This document shows positions 26,601 to 34,614 of a stretch of 64,000 bases of DNA, in pieces. Each line of letters starts with the position of its first letter. Positions within the stretch are counted from its first letter, which is position 1. A program made the translations under genes and the position numbers. This DNA comes from Thermotoga neapolitana DSM 4359 (GTDB taxonomy: Bacteria > Thermotogota > Thermotogae > Thermotogales > Thermotogaceae), in assembly GCF_000018945.1 (NCBI RefSeq), contig NC_011978.1, forward strand, positions 900,729 through 964,728, in the 5' to 3' direction. The notes beneath the pieces were generated by a model. That model was not told the origin of the DNA and made no database searches. It was given only the letters and a program-made list of their open reading frames with translations.

Positions 26601-26832
26601 GAAAAATGGAGATCCCACTTTCGATCTGTCGATCTCTCTTGAAAACTGGAGCGTCAGGTCTTTCAGCGTGTCTGTTGAGAAGGCACTCCACTGTCTCGGG
26701 GCAAGGGTATCTGCCTCTTTCGGTAGGGACTTTTCTCTGGAAAACTTCTCGGTGTTCTTCTACATAAGGGACTTTCCAAACAGTGGTATCGGTTTCGACT
26801 CGGAGGAAGGTCTGGGTGTGAACGTCTTTTGA
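23647..26832 (+). CDS. LptF/G permease fused to LptA/LptD-like outer-membrane assembly region
   Basis: 1061 residues. TTG 23647 is chosen because GGAGGGG ends 6 nt upstream; it overlaps phoU by 17 bp. Residues 1-355 are an LptF/LptG (YjgP/YjgQ) permease: paired N-terminal helices, the LPYFVAMGVPVGVLLSI motif, a periplasmic beta domain (about 125-230), and four-helix second half. Residues 363-384 (FLTRIFLLLIFILGTSLFSS) look like a signal peptide buried in the chain. An OstA/LptA-like jellyroll follows (about 385-480, NIVSDQMERLTDKMLFLGNV), and then a ~570-residue LptD-like beta region. That region has a late HCLGARVSASFGRD resembling the conserved LptD end and a terminal Phe. It would link inner membrane, periplasm and outer membrane. 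The cargo is unknown because Thermotoga lacks classical LPS. Confidence 0.85.
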   Translation: MKILTKYLLKLSAVPFLIGLGGFIIFVSIEILYQLSDLIVRHRVGIGKLFLLLYYYLPYFVAMGVPVGVLLSIFWTFSKLSEDRELMAIQVHGISQKNLIVPFLFLSVLLSVIVFFLNDQVVPVYQSRAEEAMSKYVLKKPEVFVVENVISKIGEDQYFYVEKYDEKTNTLWNVVIFKYGSEEKIVTAKRVQKREERWYLFDGRYYTVDKDGFLKLDVHFSEMELDITEDIENLLRVGKTPREMTGKELKEKIEFFRKVGIKPSPWIVELQSRYANSLTPIVIVLVGVPLSLLFQLRSKSWGVIFTFVLVVLYQGSGAWLSAMGKENLLDPGFAPWIPNIVFSVMGGLLFVLLDTAVAYRIREFLTRIFLLLIFILGTSLFSSQVNIVSDQMERLTDKMLFLGNVEITYKDATIQASKTVVHLNKEDRVEYLEAIGEVVYRKKDTILESDRLIFYPEGERNLLFHVRGSTIVEIEGEKKKIYLSGEEITVEGSKTTVDFGYITTCSEIPPHYKLKATYMEIRENDYLLAKNVVFYLLEIPIFYQPVFFTSLSDKPQPFSVEIGYGQNPYLKTSYNVSYAQGLVFFSVKSVLGEGNWKEFEWNHKLGNWTVNVNYEESPDSREALVKLFDEKNVILFSQDEGYKRTYRFERKEKVMNGNLNIVLEKSSDGTYIIPRVTLKRASFKLSQGTLSVSSFTHETRVEGEGSETSGTVNLSFRSVPFFLLQTVNVNTTGKYLFENRIFDEEVSFLKVDSVWDFQNLSLGKLITLDDKIYAGIYRSEESGYRVGNFFTTTLKVPLDPFSFESYYKLYVVRGENLRKFSQNESRNEVDLKAIFSYGGFHSSLETTYDFIEEEFSDPYLKTSFSFKTGNLTHTINTTTRFVLDDLKKSYTRWEFQQRAGSLLNKLYFTYFYDKANIEYIEDQMRIYGRDFLFMEDPRITAYSKVKVDPFKLERFWIRGNFKREEIVHSIKLDFDGEDLDLSYGMKNGDPTFDLSISLENWSVRSFSVSVEKALHCLGARVSASFGRDFSLENFSVFFYIRDFPNSGIGFDSEEGLGVNVF

Positions 26833-26843
26833 GAGGTGATAGG

Positions 26844-28199
26844 ATGCGAGTACCTCCGCACAACCTGGAAGCAGAGATTGCCGTTCTTGGAAGCATACTG
26901 ATAGATCCATCCGTCATAAACGATGTACTGGAGATACTGAGTCACGAAGACTTCTATCTGAAGAAACACCAGTACATATTCAGGGCGATGGAAGAGCTCT
27001 ACGACGAAGGAAAGCCGGTGGATGTTATTTCTGTGTGTGACAAACTTCAGAGCATGGGAAAACTTGAGGAAATCGGCGGGGACGAGGAAGTTGCCCGTCT
27101 GGCAGAGGCGGTTCCAAGTTCTGCTCACGCCGTTCATTACGCAGAAATCGTCAGAGAAAAGTCCATTCTGAGACAACTCATCGAGGTTTCAAGAAAAATC
27201 TCCGAAAGTGCCTACATGGAAGAAGACGTGGATGTTCTTCTTGACAACGCCGAAAAGATGATATTTGAAATCTCCGAAATGAAAACAACTAAATCATATG
27301 ACCACCTGAGAGGAATCATGCATCGTGTCTTTGAAAACCTGGAAAATTTCAGAGAAAGGGCAAACGTCATAGAACCCGGTGTCCTCGTGACGGGACTTCC
27401 AACGGGCTTCAAAAGTTTGGACAAGCAGACCACGGGTTTTCACAACTCCGACCTGGTGATCATTGCCGCAAGGCCATCCATGGGAAAAACATCCTTTGCG
27501 CTCTCCATAGCCAGGAACATGGCTGTCAGTTTCGAAATACCAGTTGGAATTTTCAGTCTTGAGATGTCCAAGGAACAGCTGGCTCAGCGACTCCTCAGTA
27601 TGGAGTCCGGTGTGGATCTGTACAGTATAAGGACGGGACATCTCGATCAGGAACAGTGGGAAAGACTCACGATAGCCGCCTCCAAACTGTACAAAGCTCC
27701 AATAATAGTCGACGATGAAACCCTTCTGGATCCGAGAACACTGAGAGCGAAGGCAAGAAGAATGAAAAAGGAGTACGATGTAAAGGTCATTTTCGTTGAC
27801 TATCTTCAGCTCATGCATCTCAAGGGAAGAAAAGAAAGCAGACAGCAGGAAATATCGGAGATCTCCAGATCTTTGAAACTCCTTGCAAGAGAGCTGGATA
27901 TCGTTGTAGTGGCTTTATCTCAGCTTTCCAGGGCGGTGGAGCAAAGAGAGGACAAGAGGCCAAGACTCAGTGACCTGAGGGAATCTGGAGCGATCGAACA
28001 GGATGCCGACACGGTCATCTTCATATACAGAGACGAGTACTATAAGAGCAAAAAAGACAAGGAAGGAAGCAAACTCCATGAGCCTCACGAAGCGGAGATC
28101 ATCATAGGAAAGCAGAGAAACGGACCCGTTGGAACGATCACGCTCATCTTCGATCCGAGGACGGTGACGTTCCACGAAGTAGATGTGGTGCATTCGTGA
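26844..28199 (+). CDS. dnaB: replicative DNA helicase DnaB
   Basis: 451 residues. The N-terminal helical domain starts VPPHNLEAEIAVLGSIL, and the RecA-like domain has Walker A ARPSMGKTSFAL (about residue 213 onward) and Walker B VKVIFVDYLQLM. QEISEISRSLKLLARELDI and LRESGAIEQDADTVIFIYR complete the helicase motifs. No intein is seen. ATG 26844 follows GAGAGGTGAT; an upstream TTG overlapping the previous stop is unlikely. It loads at the fork as a hexamer. Confidence 0.97.
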   Translation: MRVPPHNLEAEIAVLGSILIDPSVINDVLEILSHEDFYLKKHQYIFRAMEELYDEGKPVDVISVCDKLQSMGKLEEIGGDEEVARLAEAVPSSAHAVHYAEIVREKSILRQLIEVSRKISESAYMEEDVDVLLDNAEKMIFEISEMKTTKSYDHLRGIMHRVFENLENFRERANVIEPGVLVTGLPTGFKSLDKQTTGFHNSDLVIIAARPSMGKTSFALSIARNMAVSFEIPVGIFSLEMSKEQLAQRLLSMESGVDLYSIRTGHLDQEQWERLTIAASKLYKAPIIVDDETLLDPRTLRAKARRMKKEYDVKVIFVDYLQLMHLKGRKESRQQEISEISRSLKLLARELDIVVVALSQLSRAVEQREDKRPRLSDLRESGAIEQDADTVIFIYRDEYYKSKKDKEGSKLHEPHEAEIIIGKQRNGPVGTITLIFDPRTVTFHEVDVVHS

Positions 28200-28236
28200 T
28201 AGAATTTTCTTGAAAAAGACCGGGGAGGTGTTCGAA

Positions 28237-29073
28237 GTGGACATAAAAGCCTACAAGGAAAGAGTGGAGAAGGCCGTTGAATATCTGAGAGGACAGATCG
28301 ATGAATCGCCTGAGATAGCCATAATACTGGGTTCTGGACTGTCGGTGATAGCGGATGAGGTGGAAAAGGAAGGTGCTTCGAAAAAGATCCCTTACAGTGA
28401 AATACCCGGTTTTCCCATCTCCACAGCACCGGGTCACAAGGGAGAGTTGATCTTCGGAAAACTCTCTGGAAAGAACGTCATGCTGATGAATGGCAGGTTC
28501 CACTACTACGAGGGATACTCGATGAAAGAAGTCACCTTCCCCATCAGGGTGATGCAACTTCTCGGGGTGGAGATTTTGATCGTTACCAACGCCGCTGGTG
28601 GTTTGAACCCCGATTTCGAAGTGGGAAGGCCGATGATAATAACCGATCACATAAACTTCATGGGAGACAATCCGCTGATAGGTCCCAACGTGGACGAGTG
28701 GGGACCCAGGTTTCCAGACATGTCAGAACCCTACGACAAAGAACTGATAAATCTTGCTTACAGCAGTGCAAAAGAGCTGGGAATACCGGTTTATCAGGGA
28801 GTTTACGTGGCGGTGACTGGTCCGTGCTTTGAAACTCCAGCGGAGCTCAGAATGCTCAGAAGGCTCGGTGCGGATGCCGTGGGTATGTCCACCGTTCCCG
28901 AGGTTATCGTTGCAAGGCACGGGCAGATCAGAGTGCTCGGGATCTCTGCCATCACGGACAGGGCAGTTCCCGAGGATCTCAAGCCCTTAACCGCCGAAGA
29001 GGTTCTTGAGGTTGCAGAGAAGACGGGAAGAAAGATCGCCCAGATCATATTCGAGGTTGTCAGAAAACTCTGA
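28237..29073 (+). CDS. purine nucleoside phosphorylase (trimeric type)
   Basis: 278 residues; splits purine nucleosides with phosphate in purine salvage. Motifs: IILGSGLSVIADEV (phosphate Ser), GHKGELIFGKL (His/phosphate), MLMNGRFHYYEGYSM, VTNAAGGLNPDFEVG, ITDHINFMGDNPL and CFETPAELRMLRRLGADAVGMSTVPEVIVA. GTG 28237 has GGGGAGG 8 nt upstream. The family is PNP/MTAP family 2; the substrate could be guanosine/inosine or methylthioadenosine, and the ITDHIN...GDNPL pattern favours PNP. It lies 37 bp after dnaB. Confidence 0.93.
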   Translation: MDIKAYKERVEKAVEYLRGQIDESPEIAIILGSGLSVIADEVEKEGASKKIPYSEIPGFPISTAPGHKGELIFGKLSGKNVMLMNGRFHYYEGYSMKEVTFPIRVMQLLGVEILIVTNAAGGLNPDFEVGRPMIITDHINFMGDNPLIGPNVDEWGPRFPDMSEPYDKELINLAYSSAKELGIPVYQGVYVAVTGPCFETPAELRMLRRLGADAVGMSTVPEVIVARHGQIRVLGISAITDRAVPEDLKPLTAEEVLEVAEKTGRKIAQIIFEVVRKL

Positions 29074-29082
29074 GGTGAAAAA

Positions 29083-29820
29083 ATGATTCTGAAGGGAATA
29101 CTCTACAGTTCTATAGCGGGAATGGCAACCTCTCTTGGTGCGTTGCCATTCCTTTTTTTGAAACCACACCACACGAGTGACAAGACGATCGATTCGTTTC
29201 TGGGTTTCGCTGCGGGTGTCATGATAGCAGCCAGCGCTTTCAGTCTGGTTGCTCCCGCTCTCGAGATGGGAGGAATCATCAGGTTCATAGTGGGCTTTGC
29301 TCTCGGGGGATTGTTCGTCAACCTCGCAGACAAACTCATTCCACACGAGCATCTTTTGAAGGGTCATGAAGGACCAGACGTGAAAAGACTGAAGGGCATC
29401 TGGCTCTTCGTGATCGCCATAACGATACACAACTTTCCCGAGGGAATGGCAGTTGGGGTCTCTGCCTTCACCCCGCAGGCTCTGTCCATAGCCATCGCAA
29501 TCGGTGTGCAAAACATTCCGGAAGGAGCCGCAGTTATGGCATCTCTGATCCCCATGAAGTACAGAAAGGGCAAAGCCTTTCTCATCACCTTCCTTACGGG
29601 TCTTGTGGAGGCAGTCGGTGGACTCCTTGGAGCAGGTATCGTCTCGATTTCACAAAGGTTGCTTCCTTACATGATGGCCTTCGCTGCCGGAGCGATGATA
29701 TACGTCGTGAGCGATGAGGTGATCCCGGAGACACATTCCAAAGGGAACGAACTTCTTTCCACCTGGTGGATCATGGTAGGCTTTATCGTCATGGCGTCCC
29801 TCGATGTGGCGCTGGGGTGA
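29083..29820 (+). CDS. ZIP-family divalent metal transporter
   Basis: 245 residues with about eight membrane helices. The two metal-site motifs are [13 protein letters not shown] (TM4) and [15 protein letters not shown] (TM5), the HNxPEG and QNxPEG signatures of ZIP proteins. A cytoplasmic loop with histidines ([15 protein letters not shown]) precedes TM4. It imports Zn or a similar divalent metal. ATG 29083 is 9 nt after the upstream stop. The 3' end meets the NurA-like gene start (GTG 29825) within 5 bp. Confidence 0.93.
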   Translation: MILKGILYSSIAGMATSLGALPFLFLKPHHTSDKTIDSFLGFAAGVMIAASAFSLVAPALEMGGIIRFIVGFALGGLFVNLADKLIPHEHLLKGHEGPDVKRLKGIWLFVIAITIHNFPEGMAVGVSAFTPQALSIAIAIGVQNIPEGAAVMASLIPMKYRKGKAFLITFLTGLVEAVGGLLGAGIVSISQRLLPYMMAFAAGAMIYVVSDEVIPETHSKGNELLSTWWIMVGFIVMASLDVALG

Positions 29821-29824
29821 GAGT

Positions 29825-30733
29825 GTGCGTATCGAAAGGGTGGAGAGTGTACAGAACGAGATCGAAGAGCACAGAAGGGATCAGAGTTTTTCGGAGAAAT
29901 CGAACTTTCTTGAAGAAGACAGCCGAGAAGCCGGAACAGTTTTGGAGCGCATCATCTTCGTGGATGGAAAACGAAGAAGTTTCGTATGGATAGAAACCGA
30001 CGAAGGCTTCAGAGGAGTGTTCGCTGAGCTCTGTGTAGGTGCTGTTGTGTGGGAAAAAGATAGGGGAACGTTTCCCCTTTTCTCACCACAATCTCCACCG
30101 GTTGTGGAAAAGGTGCTGGGGTTTTCCCAGAACTTTCCGGAAGAAGGATACGTTGAGGTGGAAGGGAGCGTTTTCAAGATAGTAAAAGGTGGAAGAGAAG
30201 CAATGGAATCGGTGGACTCCCATCTTAGGGAACTGGAAATTCAGGAGGTCAGAAAGCACCTTCAGAGTGGCACTCTCGTTGTAAAGGATGGACCCGCTGT
30301 TCCGGAATTGCCGTTCAGAGAAGGTGCAGGTCCTGTCGGTCTTGTGAAGAACGTGAACACAACGGATCTGAGAAGGGAGGATTTCAAAAAACTTCGCTCC
30401 CTCAGAAGGGGAGAGAGAAGCCAGATGTTCGTTGCAGGAATCGGTACCATGAAGAAGATAGGAGTATACGTGAAACTCGTTGATGGTGAAGGAACGAAAG
30501 GGTTGATCAGACTGGAAGCGTACGTTGAAGATGACGCACAGATTCCTTTCTTGAAAAAGACCTTCGATGACCTTGCAGCCACTCTTCCTCGTCTCACAGC
30601 AGATCTTCCCATTCCAAGACTTCCGGAGAACATTCTTCCGATCCAGTTTTTGGAAGAGAGTCTTTCCCGTTACCTCACAGACAAGCACTACATGAACACA
30701 AAACTGTTTGCGTATCTGAGGGCCGGGAGATGA
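29825..30733 (+). CDS. NurA-domain nuclease-like protein
   Basis: 302 residues, not a named family with certainty. Features that resemble NurA nucleases: an early acidic motif [10 protein letters not shown] (Asp47), later [11 protein letters not shown], then [14 protein letters not shown] followed by GPVGLVKN (Lys), then VYVKLV, and a C-terminal segment rich in Pro and aliphatic residues ([20 protein letters not shown]). In archaea and some bacteria NurA trims 5' ends with the HerA pump, but no HerA is in this window. GTG 29825 follows GGTGAGA. Neighbours are the ZIP transporter and Mini-III. If not NurA, it is a conserved hypothetical. Confidence 0.55.
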   Translation: MRIERVESVQNEIEEHRRDQSFSEKSNFLEEDSREAGTVLERIIFVDGKRRSFVWIETDEGFRGVFAELCVGAVVWEKDRGTFPLFSPQSPPVVEKVLGFSQNFPEEGYVEVEGSVFKIVKGGREAMESVDSHLRELEIQEVRKHLQSGTLVVKDGPAVPELPFREGAGPVGLVKNVNTTDLRREDFKKLRSLRRGERSQMFVAGIGTMKKIGVYVKLVDGEGTKGLIRLEAYVEDDAQIPFLKKTFDDLAATLPRLTADLPIPRLPENILPIQFLEESLSRYLTDKHYMNTKLFAYLRAGR

Positions 30734-30737
30734 AAGG

Positions 30738-31205
30738 GTGGAAGGTATATTCCGATTTGATACGAAGGCCGAACGTGTTCCATCTGCTGTCCTTGCCTAC
30801 GTAGGAGATGCTGTGCTTGAGCTTGTGTTTCGTCTGAAATTCGCCGGCAACTACAAAATCTCCACTATACACGAGAGGGTGAAAGAGTGGACCTCAAAGC
30901 ATGGGCAGGCACGGATGTTAGAATCTCTCTGGAACCTTTTGACCGAAGAAGAACGGGAAGTTGTAAAAAGGGCGATGAATTCAAAGGCCGCCAAAAGGTA
31001 TGGAAACGATCCACTTTACAGGAAAAGCACGGGGTTCGAAGCGCTCGTTGGTTATCTTTTCCTGAAGAGAGATTTTCAAAGAATTCAACAACTTCTGGCG
31101 GTGATGAACGTTGAGGGTGTACGGAAGGAAGATACTGGAGGAAGCGCTCAGAAACAACGTTCCGATAAAGAAAGTTTTCTTTCAGAAGATGAAAAATCCA
31201 GGTAG
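30738..31205 (+). CDS. mrnC: Mini-ribonuclease III
   Basis: 155 residues. It is an RNase III catalytic domain without a double-stranded-RNA-binding domain; Mini-III matures 23S rRNA ends. The catalytic stretch is SAVLAYVGDAVLELVFR (Asp), and the second acidic site is in KSTGFEALVGYLFLKRD (Glu). The domain is complete by about residue 130; the remaining residues to 31205 are a charged tail (KEDTGGSAQKQRS) encoded in the 95 bp that overlap rlmB. GTG 30738, 4 nt after the previous stop. Adjacent rlmB also acts on 23S rRNA. Confidence 0.88.
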   Translation: MEGIFRFDTKAERVPSAVLAYVGDAVLELVFRLKFAGNYKISTIHERVKEWTSKHGQARMLESLWNLLTEEEREVVKRAMNSKAAKRYGNDPLYRKSTGFEALVGYLFLKRDFQRIQQLLAVMNVEGVRKEDTGGSAQKQRSDKESFLSEDEKSR

Positions 31206-31839
31206 TTACTTTCTTTCTCTGGTAAAACAGGTCGAAGACAGGGGCATAAGATACTCCTTTGAATCGGAGGAGAATTTAAGGAGACTTTCGGGGACAAAGA
31301 AACATCAGGGAGTGGTTTTCGACATACAGGAATACAGGTACTCCTCTGTAGAGGAGATTCTGGAATCGAAAACGCCTCCCCTGATAGTGATACTCGATCA
31401 GATCCAGGATCCACACAATCTGGGTGCCATCGTGAGGACCTCCGTTGGAGCCGGTGCGAACGGCATCATCATTCCAAAGGACAAATCTGTGAAGGTGACA
31501 GAGACGGTGGTTAAAGTTTCTGCAGGAACAGTCTTCAGAGCAAAGATAGCGATCGTGACGAACCTTGCAAGGACAATAGAGGAACTCAAAGAAAGGGGAG
31601 TCTGGGTCTACGCCTCTGACGTGAACGGCACACCCATTTACGAAGAGGACTTCACACTTCCAACTGCTTTTGTCTTCGGAAACGAAGGAGAGGGCATCAG
31701 AAGACTCGTGAAAGAAAAGTGTGACAGAGTTCTGACCATACCCATGGAGAATGATATAGATTCTCTGAACGTTTCGGTGAGTGTGGGAATCGTCCTTTTC
31801 GAAGCGGTGAGACAGAGGAGGATGAAGCGTGCTGAGTGA
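31111..31839 (+). CDS. rlmB: 23S rRNA 2'-O-ribose methyltransferase (RlmB/TrmH family)
   Basis: 242 residues. An N-terminal substrate-binding domain (VYGRKILEEALRN opening) is followed by a SPOUT methyltransferase with motif 1 LDQIQDPHNLGAIVRTSVG, motif 2 FVFGNEGEGIRRLV and motif 3 IPMENDIDSLNVSVSVGIV. TTG 31111 fits the N-terminus and has GGCGGTGATG upstream; GTG 31117 is an alternative. It overlaps Mini-III by 95 bp and the HAD gene by 11 bp. Confidence 0.92.
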   Translation: MRVYGRKILEEALRNNVPIKKVFFQKMKNPGSYFLSLVKQVEDRGIRYSFESEENLRRLSGTKKHQGVVFDIQEYRYSSVEEILESKTPPLIVILDQIQDPHNLGAIVRTSVGAGANGIIIPKDKSVKVTETVVKVSAGTVFRAKIAIVTNLARTIEELKERGVWVYASDVNGTPIYEEDFTLPTAFVFGNEGEGIRRLVKEKCDRVLTIPMENDIDSLNVSVSVGIVLFEAVRQRRMKRAE

Positions 31840-32608
31840 AATAGATCTTTTCATTCTGGATATGGATGGAACGTTCTATCTCGATGATTCTCTCCTTCCC
31901 GGTGCAGTAGAGTTCTTAGAAACACTTAAAGCAAAAGGGAAAAAAGCGGTGTTTTTCACCAACAACTCCTCCCTCGGCCCTTCCGATTATGTGGAAAAGC
32001 TGAGAAAGATGGGTGTTGACGTATCGGACGACTCTGTGGTCACCTCGGGTGAAGTGACGGCGGAGTACATGTTGAGAAAGTACGGACCAAGCAGAATCTT
32101 TCTTCTGGGAACTCCCCAATTGCAAAGGGTTTTCAAGGAATACGGGCACCTTGTGGTGGACGAAGATCCTGACTTTGTGGTCCTCGGTTTCGACAAGACC
32201 CTCACGTATGAAAAACTCAAGAAAGCCTGTATATTGCTGAGATCGGGAAAAAAATACATAGCCACCCATCCGGATGTGAACTGTCCATCGAAGGAAGGTC
32301 CCATTCCGGATGCCGGTAGCATCATGGCAGCCATAGAAGCCTCGACCGGTAGAAGACCAGACATCATAGTGGGAAAGCCGAACCCACTGGTGGTTGAGGT
32401 GATTTCGAGAAAGTTCAACGTTTCAAAAGAAAAGATGGCAATGGTTGGAGACAGACTCTACACCGATATAAGACTTGGCAAAAACGCTGGAATCGTCTCC
32501 ATACTCGTTCTCACGGGAGAGACCACCCTGGAAGATCTGGAATCTTCCGGTATAAAGCCTGACTTTGTGTTCAAGAGTCTGAAGGAACTATGCGAGGCTA
32601 TCCAGTAG
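31829..32608 (+). CDS. HAD-superfamily phosphatase (NagD/p-nitrophenyl phosphatase type)
   Basis: 259 residues. HAD motif I is LFILDMDGTFYLDD (two Asp), motif II FFTNNSSLGP, motif III/IV GKPNPLVVEVIS (Lys) and GDRLYTDIRLGKNAG. The C2-type cap between them marks the NagD group. A close Thermotoga maritima relative was solved by structural genomics; the natural substrate is not known to me. GTG 31829. Last gene of the plus-strand run; convergent with the aldo-keto reductase, their ends overlapping by 21 bp. Confidence 0.93.
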   Translation: MLSEIDLFILDMDGTFYLDDSLLPGAVEFLETLKAKGKKAVFFTNNSSLGPSDYVEKLRKMGVDVSDDSVVTSGEVTAEYMLRKYGPSRIFLLGTPQLQRVFKEYGHLVVDEDPDFVVLGFDKTLTYEKLKKACILLRSGKKYIATHPDVNCPSKEGPIPDAGSIMAAIEASTGRRPDIIVGKPNPLVVEVISRKFNVSKEKMAMVGDRLYTDIRLGKNAGIVSILVLTGETTLEDLESSGIKPDFVFKSLKELCEAIQ

Positions 32609-33412
32609 TTTCACCTCTTCCTCTGTCAGGTTTATCTTCGTTGCCTCCAGGTTCTCCCTGAGATGTTCCACTCTGCCCGCCTTTGGTATTGCGACAACAC
32701 CTGGCTTTGCAAGAAGCCACGCCAGCATGATCTGAAACACGGTGGCGTTGTGGTTCTTCGCTACATTCTCAAGGGCAGTTTTCACCTTCTCTGAAAGGAG
32801 GGTTCTTCTCAGGGGTGAGTAGGCAACCAGCGTTATGCCGTTTTTCTGACAGAATTCCAGAAGGCCGTCTTTTTCGGGTTCTCTGTCTTCGATGTTGTAC
32901 TTGACCTGATCACAGACGATGGGTTCTTCCGATTTGTTGATCGCCTCTTCCAGAAGCCTTCTGTCGAAGTTGGAAACACCGATGTATCTGATGAGACCCT
33001 GTCTCACTCCTTCCGCCATTGCAGACAGAGTTTCCTCGAGTGGAACTTCAGGATTTGGCCAGTGAATGAGGTAAAGATCCACGTAATCTGTGTCGAGACG
33101 TTTCAGGGTGTTCTCCAGGGATCTCAAAAGGTCGTCTCTTCTCAGATGAGTTGGCCACACTTTCGATACTATGAAGAGATCTTCCCTTTTGAATTCTTTG
33201 ATCGCCCTTCCTATGAGTTCCTCCGTGTGCCCTCCTCCGTAATACTCGGCGGTGTCTATGTGCGTGTATCCCATCTTTATCGCCGTTTTGAGAAGTTCCA
33301 CCATCTCCTCGTCTTTCGAGTAATCTGGTGTTTCAAATCCACCTATTCCCCACGTGCCAAGCCCAAGGGCGGGTATTTTCTCTCCTGTTCTTCCAAGTTC
33401 TTTGTATATCAT
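32588..33412 (-). CDS. aldo-keto reductase
   Basis: 274 residues, NADPH-dependent carbonyl reductase of the (beta/alpha)8 AKR family. The catalytic tetrad elements are HIDTAEYYGGG (Asp, Tyr), DLFIVSKVWP (Lys) and DLYLIHWPNP (His). The cofactor end is GVVAIPKAGRVEHLRENL. ATG 33412 is chosen since the protein opens MIYKELGRTGEKIPALGLG; the longer open frame upstream has no support. Monocistronic, divergent from threonine aldolase across a 93-bp gap that contains TTATAATAATA on its side as a possible -10. Confidence 0.94.
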   Translation of the reverse strand: MIYKELGRTGEKIPALGLGTWGIGGFETPDYSKDEEMVELLKTAIKMGYTHIDTAEYYGGGHTEELIGRAIKEFKREDLFIVSKVWPTHLRRDDLLRSLENTLKRLDTDYVDLYLIHWPNPEVPLEETLSAMAEGVRQGLIRYIGVSNFDRRLLEEAINKSEEPIVCDQVKYNIEDREPEKDGLLEFCQKNGITLVAYSPLRRTLLSEKVKTALENVAKNHNATVFQIMLAWLLAKPGVVAIPKAGRVEHLRENLEATKINLTEEEVKLLDSLA

Positions 33413-33505
33413 TCTTAACACCCCCTGAATTAGTCTGATATTATTATAACTCATTTTCTGGGAAACGGTGATAGAATTCAAACAAAATCGATGGGAGGTG
33501 AGGAA

Positions 33506-34537
33506 ATGATAGATCTTCGTTCTGACACAGTTACAAAACCCACAGAAGAGATGAGAAAAGCGATGGCTCAGGCCGAAGTGGGAGACGATGTGTACGGGGA
33601 AGATCCCACAGTTAACGAACTGGAAAAACTCGCAGCGAAGATCTTCGGAAAAGAAGATGCTCTCTTCGTGCCATCTGGCACCATGGGAAATCAAGTAAGC
33701 ATCATGGCACACACTCAAAGAGGCGATGAGGTGATACTCGAGGCAAACAGTCACATCTTCTGGTACGAAGTTGGAGCCATGGCAGTTCTTTCAGGTGTCA
33801 TGCCCCATCCAGTTGCCGGGAAAAACGGTGTTATGGACCCCGACGATGTGAAAAAGGCCATAAGACCTGACAATGTCCACTTTCCCAGAACCTCTCTCAT
33901 CACCATCGAAAACACACACAACCGCTCCGGTGGCAGGGTGATACCTCTTGAGAACATGAAAGAGATCTACTCGATAGCCAAAGAATTCGGAATAAACGTT
34001 CATGTGGATGGTGCAAGAATCTTCAACGCCTCTGTTGCCACTGGAATTCCTGCGAAGGAGTACGCCAGGTATGCCGATTCTGTCATGTTCTGTCTTTCCA
34101 AAGGGTTGTGTGCACCTGTTGGATCGGTGGTGGTCGGTGATAGCGAGTTCATAAAAAGGGCAAGGAAGGCAAGAAAGATGCTCGGTGGTGGTATGAGACA
34201 GGCGGGTGTTCTTGCCGCTGCCGGAATAATTGCTCTCACGAAGATGGTCGATCGTCTGAAAGAAGATCATGAGAACGCCAGATTCCTCGCCATGAAATTG
34301 AGAGAGATTGGATACCAGGTGAATCCCGAAGATGTAGAAACCAACATGGTGATCCTGAGAACCGACAATCTGAGAGTGAACGCTTCCGTGTTTCTGAAAG
34401 AACTCGAAGAAAACGGTGTTCTGGCATCCTCCTTGTCTGACACGGAGATCAGACTGGTGACACACAAGGACGTCTCAAGATCGCAGATAGAAGACGCTCT
34501 GAACGTTTTTGAAAAACTCTTCAGAAAACTCTCCTGA
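33506..34537 (+). CDS. ltaA: low-specificity L-threonine aldolase
   Basis: 343 residues; PLP enzyme that cleaves L-allo-threonine/threonine to glycine and acetaldehyde. [20 protein letters not shown] opening, [39 protein letters not shown] and the PLP lysine in [13 protein letters not shown] are diagnostic. It closely matches the T. maritima enzyme whose structure is known. ATG 33506 has GGGAGGTGAGG upstream (ATG 33491 is too close to that site). Glycine and acetaldehyde feed one-carbon and fermentation routes. Confidence 0.96.
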   Translation: MIDLRSDTVTKPTEEMRKAMAQAEVGDDVYGEDPTVNELEKLAAKIFGKEDALFVPSGTMGNQVSIMAHTQRGDEVILEANSHIFWYEVGAMAVLSGVMPHPVAGKNGVMDPDDVKKAIRPDNVHFPRTSLITIENTHNRSGGRVIPLENMKEIYSIAKEFGINVHVDGARIFNASVATGIPAKEYARYADSVMFCLSKGLCAPVGSVVVGDSEFIKRARKARKMLGGGMRQAGVLAAAGIIALTKMVDRLKEDHENARFLAMKLREIGYQVNPEDVETNMVILRTDNLRVNASVFLKELEENGVLASSLSDTEIRLVTHKDVSRSQIEDALNVFEKLFRKLS

Positions 34538-34614
34538 AACAGAAAAAATTTCACGCTTTTTTCACAGTCGAAGCGATAAGATGAAACCGGAAACTTCGAA
34601 GAGGAGGTGGTAGC

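Noticed and set aside
26829-26843. TTG 26829 as the dnaB start
   Set aside because: ATG 26844 has GAGAGGTGAT at the right distance and gives the standard DnaB N-terminus and length.
30738-31205. Frameshift at the end of the Mini-III gene
   Set aside because: The catalytic domain is complete before the overlap with rlmB, so the tail can be explained by a late stop rather than a frameshift.
32588-33754. 388-codon version of the aldo-keto reductase
   Set aside because: The extra N-terminal 114 codons run antisense into the threonine aldolase gene and have no family match; the AKR starts at 33412.
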